From contig CABIZB010000005.1 in NCBI GenBank assembly GCA_902363145.1, positions 1 to 64,000 on the forward strand: 64,000 nt of DNA. The letters run 5' to 3'. Made by a program: the position numbers and the translations under genes. The stretch's first letter is position 1; each line of letters begins with the position of its first letter. This document shows positions 1 to 8,697 of this stretch, in pieces. The stretch comes from Oscillospiraceae bacterium (GTDB lineage: Bacteria; Bacillota; Clostridia; Oscillospirales; Ruminococcaceae). A model generated the notes under the pieces. That model was not told the DNA's origin. It did not search any database and worked only from the letters and a program-made list of their open reading frames with translations.

Positions 1-1
1 C

Positions 2-64
2 GCCAAGGAGACAATGGAGGACAAAATCAAGCGTCTGCTCCGTGAGGAAGTCCGCAAAATGTGA
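2..64 (+). CDS. TnpW-like transposon-encoded protein, C-terminal end only
   Basis: Only the last 20 codons are in the window. They read AKETMEDKIKRLLREEVRKM and stop at 62-64. The same motif, KETMSDKIKRL, ends the small TnpW-like protein at 19199-19399, the last gene of the complete IME in this window. This is therefore inferred to be the last gene of a second, related IME that lies mostly to the left. Its function is unknown; the family is recognised mainly by its place next to the IME right end. Confidence 0.7.
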   Translation, partial: AKETMEDKIKRLLREEVRKM

Positions 65-115
65 CTTCTTTTTGAATTTGATGAAAAAGTCCTTGACTTT
101 TCGTCTCTGGCGATA
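65..115 (+). mobile_element. Right end of an IME inserted in virD4
   Basis: This lies between the TnpW-like stop and the point where virD4-like coding begins (TA at 114-115). It aligns without gaps to the right end of the second IME at 19401-19428: CCTTGAC, four variable bases, CGT, one base, TC, six variable bases, then TA and CA. The virD4 frame is closed upstream by TGA at 94-96, so that stop belongs to the inserted element. The shared spacing makes this a probable recombinase recognition end. Confidence 0.65.
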
Positions 116-1212
116 CAGCAAAATCTATCCTTATTTCTACTGCGGTAAGATTGCAGGCGTTCAACATTCCCGAAGTTATGGACTTGACCTGCTGTGACAA
201 CATTCACCTTGAAATGATAGGTGATGAAAAGACCGTAATGTATATCATTATTCCGTCCTCAGACGATACTTTCAATTTTTTGGCGGCTATGATGTACACA
301 CAGCTTTTCGATGTTCTGTATGACAGAGCAAATTTTAAGCACGGCGGCAGACTTCCTTTTCACGTCCGCTGTCTGCTGGACGAGTTCGCAAACGTCGGTA
401 CTATCCCTCGATTCGAGGAACTTCTGGCAACAATGCGTTCTATGGAAATTTCGGCAAACGTCATTATTCAGAACCTTTCACAGCTTAAAAAGATGTATAA
501 GGATAGCTGGGAAAACGTACTCGGTAACTGCGACAGCCTGTTATTTTTGGGCGGTCAGGAGCCGACTACGCTTGAACACGTTTCCAAAACGTTGGGCAAG
601 GAAACTATTGATACCCGTTCCCATAACCGTACAAGGGGCAGAAACGGTTCTACCTCTGAAAACGACGGTATCTTGGGACGTGAGCTTATGACAGTGGACG
701 AGCTGAAGGTTATGAAGGATAACGAGTGTATTCTGTTTGTTCGTGGTATCTATCCGTTTTTCTGCAATAAATTCGTGATTGAAAAATACCTGAATTACAA
801 GCTGTTGGAGGATTGGGACAGGGATAATGCCTACCTGATAAGTGACATAAAGACGGTGCAGTACGGCTATTACGATGAGCAGGAAAACGATGATTTACAT
901 TCCGAACCTGTTGAGGATTCAGAAAGCACAAGCGGCAATTTCGTTATCAAAACGGAAATATCAGACCGTAGAACTTCAAGTGAAGAAGCTCCCGACCAAA
1001 ATTATGAGCAGTCTGTCACCATTGAAGATATAATCGGCAATCAGGTGCATACGTTCATCGGTGCAAAGGAGTTCCCAAAAGACCCGAAGCACGGCTTTGT
1101 ACCTGCAAATCTTGATGATACCGAAATGGTAGTAACGGCAGAGCCGAATTTGAAACCGCCTTTTACAGAGGTAACAGACGAGAGCTATCTCGACAATTTC
1201 GATGTTATTTAA
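115..1212 (+). pseudogene. virD4: VirD4/TraG-type coupling protein, 3' fragment
   Basis: VirD4/TraG proteins are hexameric ATPases that deliver the relaxase-DNA complex to the type IV secretion channel. The frame is open from the IME junction and reads TAKSILISTAVRLQAFN before the usual DDTFNF and MYTQLF blocks. The Walker B/coupling motif is LLDEFANVG at about residues 90-98, followed by the typical SQLKKMYKDSWENVLGNCD region. The N-terminal half with Walker A is separated from it by the IME to the left. The tail beyond about residue 270 is acidic and low in conservation. It is the first gene of the ICE transfer operon visible here; Maff2 follows 20 bases downstream. As it stands no intact protein can be made. 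Excision of the IME would be expected to rebuild the gene. Confidence 0.85.
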
Positions 1213-1232
1213 TTTTATGGAGGAGTTTACAT

Positions 1233-1687
1233 ATGAGGAGAATTATTACATTTATTAAGGACAAGTTCGCAGATTTCAAGGCTTCTATCAAGAGAAAGCA
1301 GATTAAGATGAAAACCAATCTCAAGGAGGATTTCACGCCTAATAATCAGCTTACCGACGAACAGCGTGAAGCAAAGAGAATGCGCTCAATCAGCAGAATT
1401 ACAACAGGTATTATGGCTGCAACAATGGCGATGTCCTGTATGGGCATTACCTGTTTTGCGGCTGATGGAGCCTCTTCCGAGGGTGTTGAAACCTTTAACA
1501 CAGTAGTTGAGTTTATCGTTGACTGGGTAGCAAGAATCGGTCTTGTTATCGGCTTCATCGGTGCTGTTCAGTTTGCAATGGGCTTCAAGGAGATTCCGCC
1601 GACGGTAAGACAAGAGGTCTTATGTGCCTTGCTTCAGGCTTCATTGTATTCGCTGTTGCAAAGGCTTACGATATGTTCACAGCGTAA
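1233..1687 (+). pseudogene. Maff2/TrbC-like small membrane protein, frameshifted
   Basis: Maff2 proteins are small two-helix membrane proteins encoded between virD4 and virB6 in Clostridia ICEs and are probably VirB2/TrbC-like channel or pilin components. The start ATG follows TTTATGGAGGAG. The frame runs through an N-terminal extension and the core TVVEFIVDWVARIGLVIGF, then leaves the family sequence at about 1588-1595. From there the other frame continues DSADGKTRGLM...AVAKAYDMFTA and stops at 1685-1687, as a family member should. Restoring one base, for example GAG GAT in place of GAGAT, joins the two halves. Read uncorrected, the ORF runs on to 1745 with an unrelated tail. The cause may be a real mutation or an assembly error. 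Confidence 0.75.
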
Positions 1688-1763
1688 GTGCAAGCCTTTT
1701 CGGAGAAGCTTCCGCAGTGGCGGAGGCTTTTCCGAAATTTACTGAAAGGAGCTGACAGGGACA

Positions 1764-2552
1764 ATGATTGAATGGTCAACCATTGAAGAATGGGTCAGAA
1801 CTTGGCTCGACGTAATAAACTACACATTTGACAACGCTATAAATGCCCTGACAATGTCTCCATTTGACAGCAGTATTACGGTAATCGATACAGCTATGAC
1901 AGCAGTAGAGGGTGTGGCTCTCGTACTGGTATCAATGTTCTTTGCGATACAGCTATGTAATGACGCTATGCTGTTGAAAATACAAAGCTATGAGCAGGTG
2001 TTCAAGCTGTTTTTCAAGTTTATTCTTGCTAAGGTGATAGTTCAGAATGCAAGAGGAATTATGGGTATTCTGTTTAACGGCTTCAATTCCATAGCGGAAA
2101 CGCTGGGTGAAACGAATTATGGCTTTCTGTCATCATTCAATACCGACGCTATAATTGCTCAGCCTGCGGACGCAGGATTTCTGAACCTTAATTATCTTAT
2201 GAAATATCTTGAAGCAATGCCGACGTTTTTTATTCTTATGGGCGCTTGTTGGGTAATAAATCTTATCCTTATCGGCAGATTGTTTGAAATTATCGTATAT
2301 ACCGTAATTTCTCCTATTCCGCTTGCAACCTTTGCAGGCGAAGGCTGGCACGATAGTGCAAAGGCTTTTATCAAAAGCTATGCGGCTGTCTGTTTGCAAG
2401 GGCTTGTGGTGATTGTAATGTTCTACGCCTTTTCACAGGTTGCGGAACTGCTGGGAGGAACGGATTCAATGGGAATAACAATAACGGCACTTGCTCTGGC
2501 ATTGGGCGTTGCTAAAAGCGGACAATGGGCAAGGCAGGTTGTCGGTGCATAG
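1764..2552 (+). CDS. VirB6/TrbL-like conjugal transfer membrane protein
   Basis: This 262-aa polytopic protein has about five or six hydrophobic segments, including GVALVLVSMFFAIQL, FFILMGACWVINLILIG and LQGLVVIVMFYAFSQV. Length, position after Maff2 and the block GRLFEIIVYTVISPIPLATF fit the VirB6/TrbL-like family of Clostridia ICEs, the polytopic inner part of the secretion channel. The start ATG follows CTGAAAGGAGCTGACAGGGACA, with the GGAG a little far upstream. The assignment is firm at family level. The exact role within this secretion system is inferred from homologous elements. Confidence 0.8.
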   Translation: MIEWSTIEEWVRTWLDVINYTFDNAINALTMSPFDSSITVIDTAMTAVEGVALVLVSMFFAIQLCNDAMLLKIQSYEQVFKLFFKFILAKVIVQNARGIMGILFNGFNSIAETLGETNYGFLSSFNTDAIIAQPADAGFLNLNYLMKYLEAMPTFFILMGACWVINLILIGRLFEIIVYTVISPIPLATFAGEGWHDSAKAFIKSYAAVCLQGLVVIVMFYAFSQVAELLGGTDSMGITITALALALGVAKSGQWARQVVGA

Positions 2553-2566
2553 CAAAGGATAATACT

Positions 2567-2668
2567 ATGAAAATTCGCTACGAAGATATTTATCCCATTA
2601 CGATGATTATTGCAGGAACGGTATCCATTATATATATAATCTGCAAAATCGTGGAATGGGTCAGCTGA
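2567..2668 (+). CDS. 33-aa single-pass membrane peptide
   Basis: A small ORF starts 14 bases after the VirB6-like gene, with AAAGGAT upstream of ATG. It encodes one hydrophobic helix (ITMIIAGTVSIIYIICKIV) after a short charged N-terminus. Its position in a tight run of transfer genes and its ribosome binding site argue that it is real. I do not recognise a family. Small membrane peptides are common at this place in such ICEs. Confidence 0.5.
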   Translation: MKIRYEDIYPITMIIAGTVSIIYIICKIVEWVS

Positions 2669-2679
2669 AAGGAGCTTTT

Positions 2680-2790
2680 ATGATGAAAAAGAAATGTGTT
2701 GTTGTAATGATTGCAGTAGGAATTGCTGTAATCACAGGCGGTATCTGTACGGCGGTATGTGTTATCCGCCGTAAGAGAAAGGGAACCTGA
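2680..2790 (+). CDS. 36-aa membrane peptide with basic tail
   Basis: It starts ATGATG after GAAAGGAGCTTTT, a good ribosome binding site, 11 bases after the preceding ORF. The protein is one hydrophobic helix (CVVVMIAVGIAVITGGIC) followed by a positively charged tail RRKRKGT, so the C-terminus is probably cytoplasmic. No family is recognised. It lies within the transfer operon between the VirB6-like gene and prgI. Confidence 0.5.
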   Translation: MMKKKCVVVMIAVGIAVITGGICTAVCVIRRKRKGT

Positions 2791-2815
2791 ATAACTGTCA
2801 AAGGAGGGTATTCCG

Positions 2816-2947
2816 ATGATGTTTGAGATTATTATTGTCGCTTTTATAATCATAGGCTTGGTAAGCGGTGTGTACCTTGCGTACACGTTGTCCAAGTTCG
2901 AGGACAGGCAGACAACAAAGGATTGGGGGGATGGCAATTATGATTGA
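2816..2947 (+). CDS. 43-aa membrane peptide upstream of PrgI
   Basis: ATG follows CAAAGGAGGGTATTCCG, a near-perfect ribosome binding site. The N-terminal half is one transmembrane helix (FEIIIVAFIIIGLVSGVYLAY) and the rest is polar and acidic. It overlaps the start of the PrgI gene by 8 bases, which suggests translational coupling. No named family can be given. Confidence 0.55.
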   Translation: MMFEIIIVAFIIIGLVSGVYLAYTLSKFEDRQTTKDWGDGNYD

Positions 2948-3356
2948 AATCCGTATTCCGAAAGAGATTAAAAACTACCGTGAAAAGCTGTTTTTCGGTT
3001 TAACGCTTCGGCAATGTATTTGTGCAGGCGTGGCACTCCTTATCTGTGTCCCACTGTATATCTTTGGCAATAAATTTTTGCCGCAGGAAGCGTTGTCGTG
3101 GCTGGTAATTCTTATTGCCGCACCGCTTATGCTTGCAGGCTTTTTCCGTTACAATGATATGACATTTGAACAGTTCGCTGTTGAGTTCATATATCACAAT
3201 TTCACGTCGCAGAAGCGAGTGTATTCCTACGAGCCGATTTTTATGGAGCTTTGCAATGAATACATATCGGACGAGCTGGCGGCTGAAATTGAGGAAAAGG
3301 AAAGCAAATCGGCATTGAAGAGATTTTTAAGAAAGGCAGGTATCAGACGTGGATAA
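2940..3356 (+). CDS. PrgI family protein (VirB3-like)
   Basis: PrgI proteins are small two-helix membrane proteins always encoded just before virB4 in Gram-positive type IV secretion systems, where they fill the role of VirB3. The N-terminus MIEIRIPKEIKNYREKLFFG is the family signature. Two helices follow: CICAGVALLICVPLYIFG and LSWLVILIAAPLMLAGFF. I chose the ATG at 2940 (139 codons with stop) because GGGGGG lies just upstream. An in-frame ATG at 2931 is possible and adds three residues. The end overlaps the virB4 start by 8 bases. Confidence 0.85.
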   Translation: MIEIRIPKEIKNYREKLFFGLTLRQCICAGVALLICVPLYIFGNKFLPQEALSWLVILIAAPLMLAGFFRYNDMTFEQFAVEFIYHNFTSQKRVYSYEPIFMELCNEYISDELAAEIEEKESKSALKRFLRKAGIRRG

Positions 3357-6333
3357 TTTTGTTTACGATGAAGAAATCCTCTTGGAAGAAGATTATGAGG
3401 AAATACTTGACGAGGACGGAGTTCCTATTGAAATATTTGCAGATGAACCTGAAACAACGAAGGTCTGGCAGACAACGGCGGCTGAAACAACCGCCAAAGC
3501 TACGGAAGTACAGACAACAAAAAAGTCTGTTCCCGTATATACAAGAACGGAATATCTTGCTCCCGAAACGGAGCTTACAACTATAACGGAGGTACATAGT
3601 GATGAGTTCACACAGACAGAAGAATTACCCTTGCAGACAGAAACAGAGATGGCAGTTACAGCAGTTACGGAAGTTCCCGAAGAATCAGAAACCGAGGGAA
3701 CAGAAACAGCAGTATCGTCAGTTCCGTCGGAAACAGGGGTAAGCGAAACGGTCACGGAGGTTACAACTCTTGAAGCTGTTACATCCACAGAAACATCAGC
3801 AATTACCGTTGTTCTCGAAGCTAGCGAAAAATCCCCTAATCAGAGCAACAACATAGCGGCTTTTCTGCTCCTTGCGGGTGTATTCGGTGCAGCAGTTGCG
3901 GTGGCGGTCTACTTTATGAAAAACAAAAAGAAAAAGCTGACCGATGAGAGCGACATTTCACAGCTCTCCGCAAGGGAACGTGACGCAATCCGTCTTAACA
4001 AGCAGAAGCGTAAAAAGCCTAAAAAGAAGCGTACAAAGAATAAGCGTGTTGTACCGAAAACAACGCAGAAAACGCTACCATATAAGCGTGTTTGCGATAA
4101 GTATCTTTTCAAGGTCGATGAAAATAAGTTCAGCAAGACATACCGTTTTGAAGATGTGAACTATACTATTGCAAAGCAGGAGGAACAGGAAGCGATCTTC
4201 CTTGCATACTGTTCCGTTATCAATACCTTTGACACTTCCGCCGACATTCAGATTACGGTTCACAACAACCGTGTGAATAAGGAGGATTTCAATAAAATGG
4301 TTCTGCTCCGCCACAAGGGTGACAGCTTCGACCACTATATCGACGTTTACAATGATATGTTGGTTGAGAAGATGGAACAGGGACAGAACGGTATTATCCG
4401 TAACAAGTATCTGACTGTTACAGTTCAGGCGGCTGACCTTGAAGCGGCGCAGGCGAAGTTCGTAACTATCGACTTGGAACTTGCAAACGCTTTCAAGAAA
4501 ATCGGTTCAATCATTACACCACTCACAAGCAATGACAGAATAAATCTTCTCAAGGATATTTTCAGAAATGTTGATGAAAAAATCCGTGAGTTCGATGATA
4601 AAGACTTTAAGCGTCAGGCAGAAAGAGCGTATTGTTGTCCCGATTATTTTGAGTTCAAAAAGGATTACTTTATGTGGAACGACAAGTATGCCCGTACAAT
4701 GTTCATCAAGGATATGCCTGCATGTCTGAAGGATAATCTTCTCACGGATATTGCAAATACAAACCTTGATGTTATGGTGTCAGTGAACATTGCTCCCGTT
4801 GACCCTTACAAGGCTCTGAAAATCGTAAATCATCAGCTTACCTCTATGAGAGCGAATAAATTGCAGGCAGAGAAAAAGGCAATTCAGTCGGGATACACCT
4901 CCGATGTAATCAATGAAGATTTGAAGCACAGCCTTATTGAAGCCGAGGAACTTCTTGATGACCTCCGTTCCAAAAATCAGAAAATGTTCCTTAATAATGT
5001 AATCATTATGGTTACAGCAAAGGACTTTGACGAGCTGGAGAATAATACCGAAACTATTGAAGCTGTTGTACGAAAGCATATCTGTTCCGTATCAACGCTG
5101 AATTTTCAACAGGAAAAGGGTCTGCAATCCGTTCTTCCTCTCGGTAATTGTACTCTTAATATCCGCAGAACCCTTACAACAGAAAGTACAGCGGTGTTTC
5201 TTCCGTTTTCCGCAAAGGAAATAACCCAGCAGAACGGAATGTATTACGGTCTGAACGCACTTTCCAACAATATGATTATCTTCAATAGGCTTATGCTGAA
5301 GAATCCTAACGGCTTTATTCTCGGCTCTCCCGGTTCCGGTAAGAGCTTTTCAGCGAAGCGAGAAATGCTTAACGTATTTCTTGCAACGGACGATGACATT
5401 ATCATCATCGACCCTGAACGAGAATACACAAACCTTGTGGAAGCTCTGAACGGCGAAATCATCAATGTTTCGCCTGCTTCAACAAACTTTATCAATCCCC
5501 TTGATATGACAAAGGATTATTCTGATGATGAAAGTCCTCTGATTATGAAGTCCGACTTTATTCTTTCATTCTGTGAGTGCCTTGTAGGAAAACAGGGACT
5601 TACGGCAAAGGAAAAGACTATCATTGATCGCTGCCTTAATATCACCTATGCGGAATACTTGCAGGACTTCAACCCCGAAAGAATTCCTACTCTTATGGAA
5701 TTTTACGATAATCTTAAAGCACAGCCCGAAAAGGAAGCACAGGGTCTTGCACTTTCCTTTGAGCTGTATATCAAGGGCAACCTTAATGTGTTTGCGCATA
5801 AGACCAATGTAAACACAACAAACCGTGTTGTATCCTACGATATTAAAGACCTTGGCAAGCAGCTTAAAACGCTGGGTATGCTGATTGTTCTTGACTATGT
5901 ATGGAACAGAATTACTATGAACCGTGCAAAGGGCAAGCGTACTTGGATTTACTTGGACGAAATTTATCTGCTCTTTGCAAATGAATACTCCGCAAACTTC
6001 CTCTTTGAGCTTTACAAGAGAGCAAGAAAGTGGGGCGGTGTTCCAACGGGTATCACGCAGAATGTTGAGGACTTGCTTAAATCTGAAACAGCTCGTTCAA
6101 TGCTGTCAAACACGGACTTTGTTATGATGCTGAATCAGGCAACGTCAGACCGTATTCAGCTTGCTAAAATTCTGAATATTTCGGACAATCTTCTTGCCTA
6201 TGTAACGAACAGTGAAAGCGGACACGGTCTTATCTGCTGCGGCGGATCTATTATTCCGTTCAAGGATAAGTTCCCACATAACGAACTGTACGACCTTATG
6301 ACAACAAAGCTGGAAGAAGTACAGAAAGAGTAA
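3349..6333 (+). CDS. virB4: VirB4-type secretion ATPase with a Thr/Glu-rich membrane extension
   Basis: VirB4 is the main ATPase of conjugative type IV secretion. From about residue 245 the protein follows the family, with Walker A GSPGSGKS at about 659-666 and Walker B TWIYLDEIYLLF at about 865. The first ~240 residues are unusual for VirB4: an acidic start, a long Thr/Glu/Val-rich stretch (about 25-160), a transmembrane helix NIAAFLLLAGVFGAAVAVAV (about 168-187) and a Lys-rich stop-transfer segment. This resembles the surface stalks of other proteins in this window. The start is GTG at 3349, overlapping prgI. An internal start near the ATG after the helix (about 3918) could give a conventional VirB4, so the extension might be a separately made product. 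Confidence 0.88.
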   Translation: MDNFVYDEEILLEEDYEEILDEDGVPIEIFADEPETTKVWQTTAAETTAKATEVQTTKKSVPVYTRTEYLAPETELTTITEVHSDEFTQTEELPLQTETEMAVTAVTEVPEESETEGTETAVSSVPSETGVSETVTEVTTLEAVTSTETSAITVVLEASEKSPNQSNNIAAFLLLAGVFGAAVAVAVYFMKNKKKKLTDESDISQLSARERDAIRLNKQKRKKPKKKRTKNKRVVPKTTQKTLPYKRVCDKYLFKVDENKFSKTYRFEDVNYTIAKQEEQEAIFLAYCSVINTFDTSADIQITVHNNRVNKEDFNKMVLLRHKGDSFDHYIDVYNDMLVEKMEQGQNGIIRNKYLTVTVQAADLEAAQAKFVTIDLELANAFKKIGSIITPLTSNDRINLLKDIFRNVDEKIREFDDKDFKRQAERAYCCPDYFEFKKDYFMWNDKYARTMFIKDMPACLKDNLLTDIANTNLDVMVSVNIAPVDPYKALKIVNHQLTSMRANKLQAEKKAIQSGYTSDVINEDLKHSLIEAEELLDDLRSKNQKMFLNNVIIMVTAKDFDELENNTETIEAVVRKHICSVSTLNFQQEKGLQSVLPLGNCTLNIRRTLTTESTAVFLPFSAKEITQQNGMYYGLNALSNNMIIFNRLMLKNPNGFILGSPGSGKSFSAKREMLNVFLATDDDIIIIDPEREYTNLVEALNGEIINVSPASTNFINPLDMTKDYSDDESPLIMKSDFILSFCECLVGKQGLTAKEKTIIDRCLNITYAEYLQDFNPERIPTLMEFYDNLKAQPEKEAQGLALSFELYIKGNLNVFAHKTNVNTTNRVVSYDIKDLGKQLKTLGMLIVLDYVWNRITMNRAKGKRTWIYLDEIYLLFANEYSANFLFELYKRARKWGGVPTGITQNVEDLLKSETARSMLSNTDFVMMLNQATSDRIQLAKILNISDNLLAYVTNSESGHGLICCGGSIIPFKDKFPHNELYDLMTTKLEEVQKE

Positions 6334-6345
6334 AGGGGCGGTGTT

Positions 6346-8064
6346 ATGTCGGAATTAAAGACAGCTATCAATCGTTCCGATGGTGTGATTTCTTTACAGA
6401 ACAAGGTTATGAATCACTACGCTGTTCAGCTTCAGTCTGCTGTGGTTTCAACCGACCACAAGAAAGCGATACTCCGTGAAATGCAGTTGGAGCTGACAGC
6501 ACAGCACTATCGCAGACCTGAACATCGTTCTGTTGCTTATGAGGTTACGCACAGTTCATCTGTAAAGCTGGAAATGAGTTCACAACCGAGCCTTATACAG
6601 ACGGGCGGACAGGTTTCCGCCCCGTCTGTAAAAACGGCGGTTGATAACAGCTTCATAAAGACGCAGAGAAGCACGGAATACATACGCACTTCAAGACTTA
6701 CATATTCCGACAGCGTTAAGGAGGTTTTTAAGGTTTCGGAAAATCTTGAAGAAAAGGTACTTGAAGCGGATAAGCTGTGGCGAAAAAGGGTCAAAGCCCG
6801 TGCTATCGGCATTAAACAGCGTGGACTTGAAAATCAGAAATACACAACAGCCGAAACGGACAGCGAGGGTTCGGAAGCCATTGAAATGGTCAAGACCGTT
6901 CAGAGTGCAGGCAGTACGGTTGCACAGACGGGCGGTATGCTCCGAACAGCCGTGAAAAGCACCTCAAACGGTATCGGCAGTATAAAGACTATGGTTAAAA
7001 ACGGTGTGAAGCTGGGTTCAAGGAAAGACATTGCCAAAATAGCAACCTCGGTCAGAGGGAGTGTTGTGAATGTGGCAAAGGATACGGGACAGCAACTTTT
7101 GAAAACCAAGATTGACAAATCAAAGATTACCGATACAGGAACGGAAACCATAAAGCAGGGACTTACGGAAATTCGTTATGTTGACAATGCCCGCAAAGCC
7201 GTTCTCAATACTGCCCGTACAACCGTTAAGGGTGGCTATGCTATAAAAAATATACCGAAGGATACCCGTGTTCAGGTCAGAAATATAAAGAAGAACGCAA
7301 AGCGAACAGCACAAGCCGCAAAGAAAACAGCGGCGGTTATCAAGAAGATTTTTACATCAAAAACAGGCTTGATAATTCTTGGTGCCGTTGCGGCAATCCT
7401 GTTGTTTGTGGTTCTTATTACGGGAATTGTGGCGGTAATATTAGCGTTGGTGACAAGTCTGTTTTCGTGGTTAAGCTCTCCCGAAACGGAGAAAAAGGAC
7501 GAAATAGAGGTGCTGAACGATTATAAAACGGTTATTGTGGAGTATGTGGAGGAAAGGCAGGACGAGGTTGACGAAATCGTTGACGGCTTTGTCTGCGATA
7601 GAATTTCCTATCCGCCCTATTCTGAAATCAGCGAGCTTAATCAGTACGGCAACGATGAAATCATAGTAGATAAGCACAATGAGATTATCGCTATCCTTGC
7701 AGTTTTGAGATACCGTGAGCTGGAGGTCGAAGCTACGGAAATTGAGTTTAATTTTACAGATGAGGAAATTCAGGCGGTTGTAGATAAGTTCTTCACCTTT
7801 GATTATTACAACACATACGCTCATTGCAGCGGCGGTAACTGTAAGAAGAAAGTTACAAGGACGGTATATAACCAAGGAACTCCCGATGAGTATGTGGTAG
7901 TGACTACAACCTTTTATTGTGACGTTGAACATCAATGGCTCAACGGCGAGGTTACAAATCACACTCTGGAGGAAGTATTGGCTTCGTATAATTTCAGCGA
8001 TGAAGAAAAGAACCTGTACAATATGTACTTGGAACAGATAAATAAAATGTTGGGTGGTGGTTGA
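6346..8064 (+). CDS. CD1108-like mobile element protein lacking a peptidase domain
   Basis: The position directly after virB4 and the layout match the CD1108-type proteins of Clostridia ICEs: a long basic soluble N-terminus, repeated Ala/Lys/Thr helices, then one transmembrane helix (LIILGAVAAILLFVVLITG, about residues 344-362) and an exported C-terminal part. Many relatives end in a lysozyme or NlpC/P60 wall hydrolase. This protein stops at residue 572 after a short extracellular region containing CSGGNCKKK, and no hydrolase motif is visible. ATG follows AAAGGGGCGGTGTT. The role is probably structural, at the cell-wall side of the channel (inference). Confidence 0.6.
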   Translation: MSELKTAINRSDGVISLQNKVMNHYAVQLQSAVVSTDHKKAILREMQLELTAQHYRRPEHRSVAYEVTHSSSVKLEMSSQPSLIQTGGQVSAPSVKTAVDNSFIKTQRSTEYIRTSRLTYSDSVKEVFKVSENLEEKVLEADKLWRKRVKARAIGIKQRGLENQKYTTAETDSEGSEAIEMVKTVQSAGSTVAQTGGMLRTAVKSTSNGIGSIKTMVKNGVKLGSRKDIAKIATSVRGSVVNVAKDTGQQLLKTKIDKSKITDTGTETIKQGLTEIRYVDNARKAVLNTARTTVKGGYAIKNIPKDTRVQVRNIKKNAKRTAQAAKKTAAVIKKIFTSKTGLIILGAVAAILLFVVLITGIVAVILALVTSLFSWLSSPETEKKDEIEVLNDYKTVIVEYVEERQDEVDEIVDGFVCDRISYPPYSEISELNQYGNDEIIVDKHNEIIAILAVLRYRELEVEATEIEFNFTDEEIQAVVDKFFTFDYYNTYAHCSGGNCKKKVTRTVYNQGTPDEYVVVTTTFYCDVEHQWLNGEVTNHTLEEVLASYNFSDEEKNLYNMYLEQINKMLGGG

Positions 8065-8065
8065 T

Positions 8066-8341
8066 ATGTTTGATTTTTTCAAGAAGATGAAAGACAGTGA
8101 GTTTGAAAAGGAAGCTGACAAGCAACAGGGCAAGCCGAAGAATGACAAGGTTTTTACCGCCATTCTCATAGTTTTCGGAGTAATTATTGCCGTCAGCATC
8201 ATAACAGGCATAGGCAATATCGGAAGCGGTGCGGCTCAGGATATGAATTTCAATTTCCGTTTCAGCATTTCCGATGGAGTTATCCTCGGCGGTTTTACAC
8301 TGGCATATATAATCACCAAAATACGAAAGGGGCGGAAATAA
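8066..8341 (+). CDS. Small two-helix membrane protein of the transfer operon
   Basis: This 91-aa ORF begins at ATG 8066, right after the stop of the CD1108-like gene, with GGGTGGTGG upstream. Its charged N-terminus FDFFKKMKDSEFEKEADK is followed by a strong hydrophobic segment TAILIVFGVIIAVSIITGIG and a second weaker one near the end. It shares one base with the next gene (ATA ATG overlap at 8341). The family is not recognised; operon position suggests a role in transfer. Confidence 0.6.
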   Translation: MFDFFKKMKDSEFEKEADKQQGKPKNDKVFTAILIVFGVIIAVSIITGIGNIGSGAAQDMNFNFRFSISDGVILGGFTLAYIITKIRKGRK

Positions 8342-8697
8342 TGCTGGACAGAGAAACAAAATACACCAAAGAGCTTGCTAAATGCAGAGAAAACATCAAG
8401 AGAACCAAGAGCCTGATTGATTATCATAAGAATATGCTCAAAGCCTTTGAGAGTAAGGAAAGTGAGCTTATGTCAAAGCTGGAGAGGGTCAAGATGTCCT
8501 CTCTCTGCGACATAATCAACAAGGGCGGTTATGACATTGACGCTCTGCGTGAAGCTGTGAAAATCGGAGATTTCAGCGGTATTCTTTCCAAAGATGAAGC
8601 TGAACTCGATACACATAATGCAGAAGAAACAGAAGATACAGCGGCAGAAAACGCCGCTGTTATCTCAACCATGGATGAAAGGAAGGATGATGAATGA
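8341..8697 (+). CDS. DUF4315-like protein
   Basis: A 118-aa protein with an N-terminal coiled coil (residues 1-50, rich in Lys, Glu and Leu) followed by GGYDIDALREAVKIGDF and an acidic tail. This layout and the site between the CD1108-like gene and topB fit the DUF4315 family, a short coiled-coil protein of unknown function in Tn1549-type ICEs. It overlaps its neighbours at both ends (1 and 4 bases), so it is probably co-translated with them. Confidence 0.65.
   Translation: MLDRETKYTKELAKCRENIKRTKSLIDYHKNMLKAFESKESELMSKLERVKMSSLCDIINKGGYDIDALREAVKIGDFSGILSKDEAELDTHNAEETEDTAAENAAVISTMDERKDDE

Noticed and set aside
3393..3788. 131-aa minus-strand ORF rich in Val, Ser and Thr
   Set aside because: It is the antisense of the repetitive Thr/Glu codons of the VirB4 extension and has no ribosome binding site.
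7471..8217. 248-aa minus-strand ORF
   Set aside because: It lies wholly over two well-supported plus-strand genes, has no ribosome binding site and no recognisable domain.
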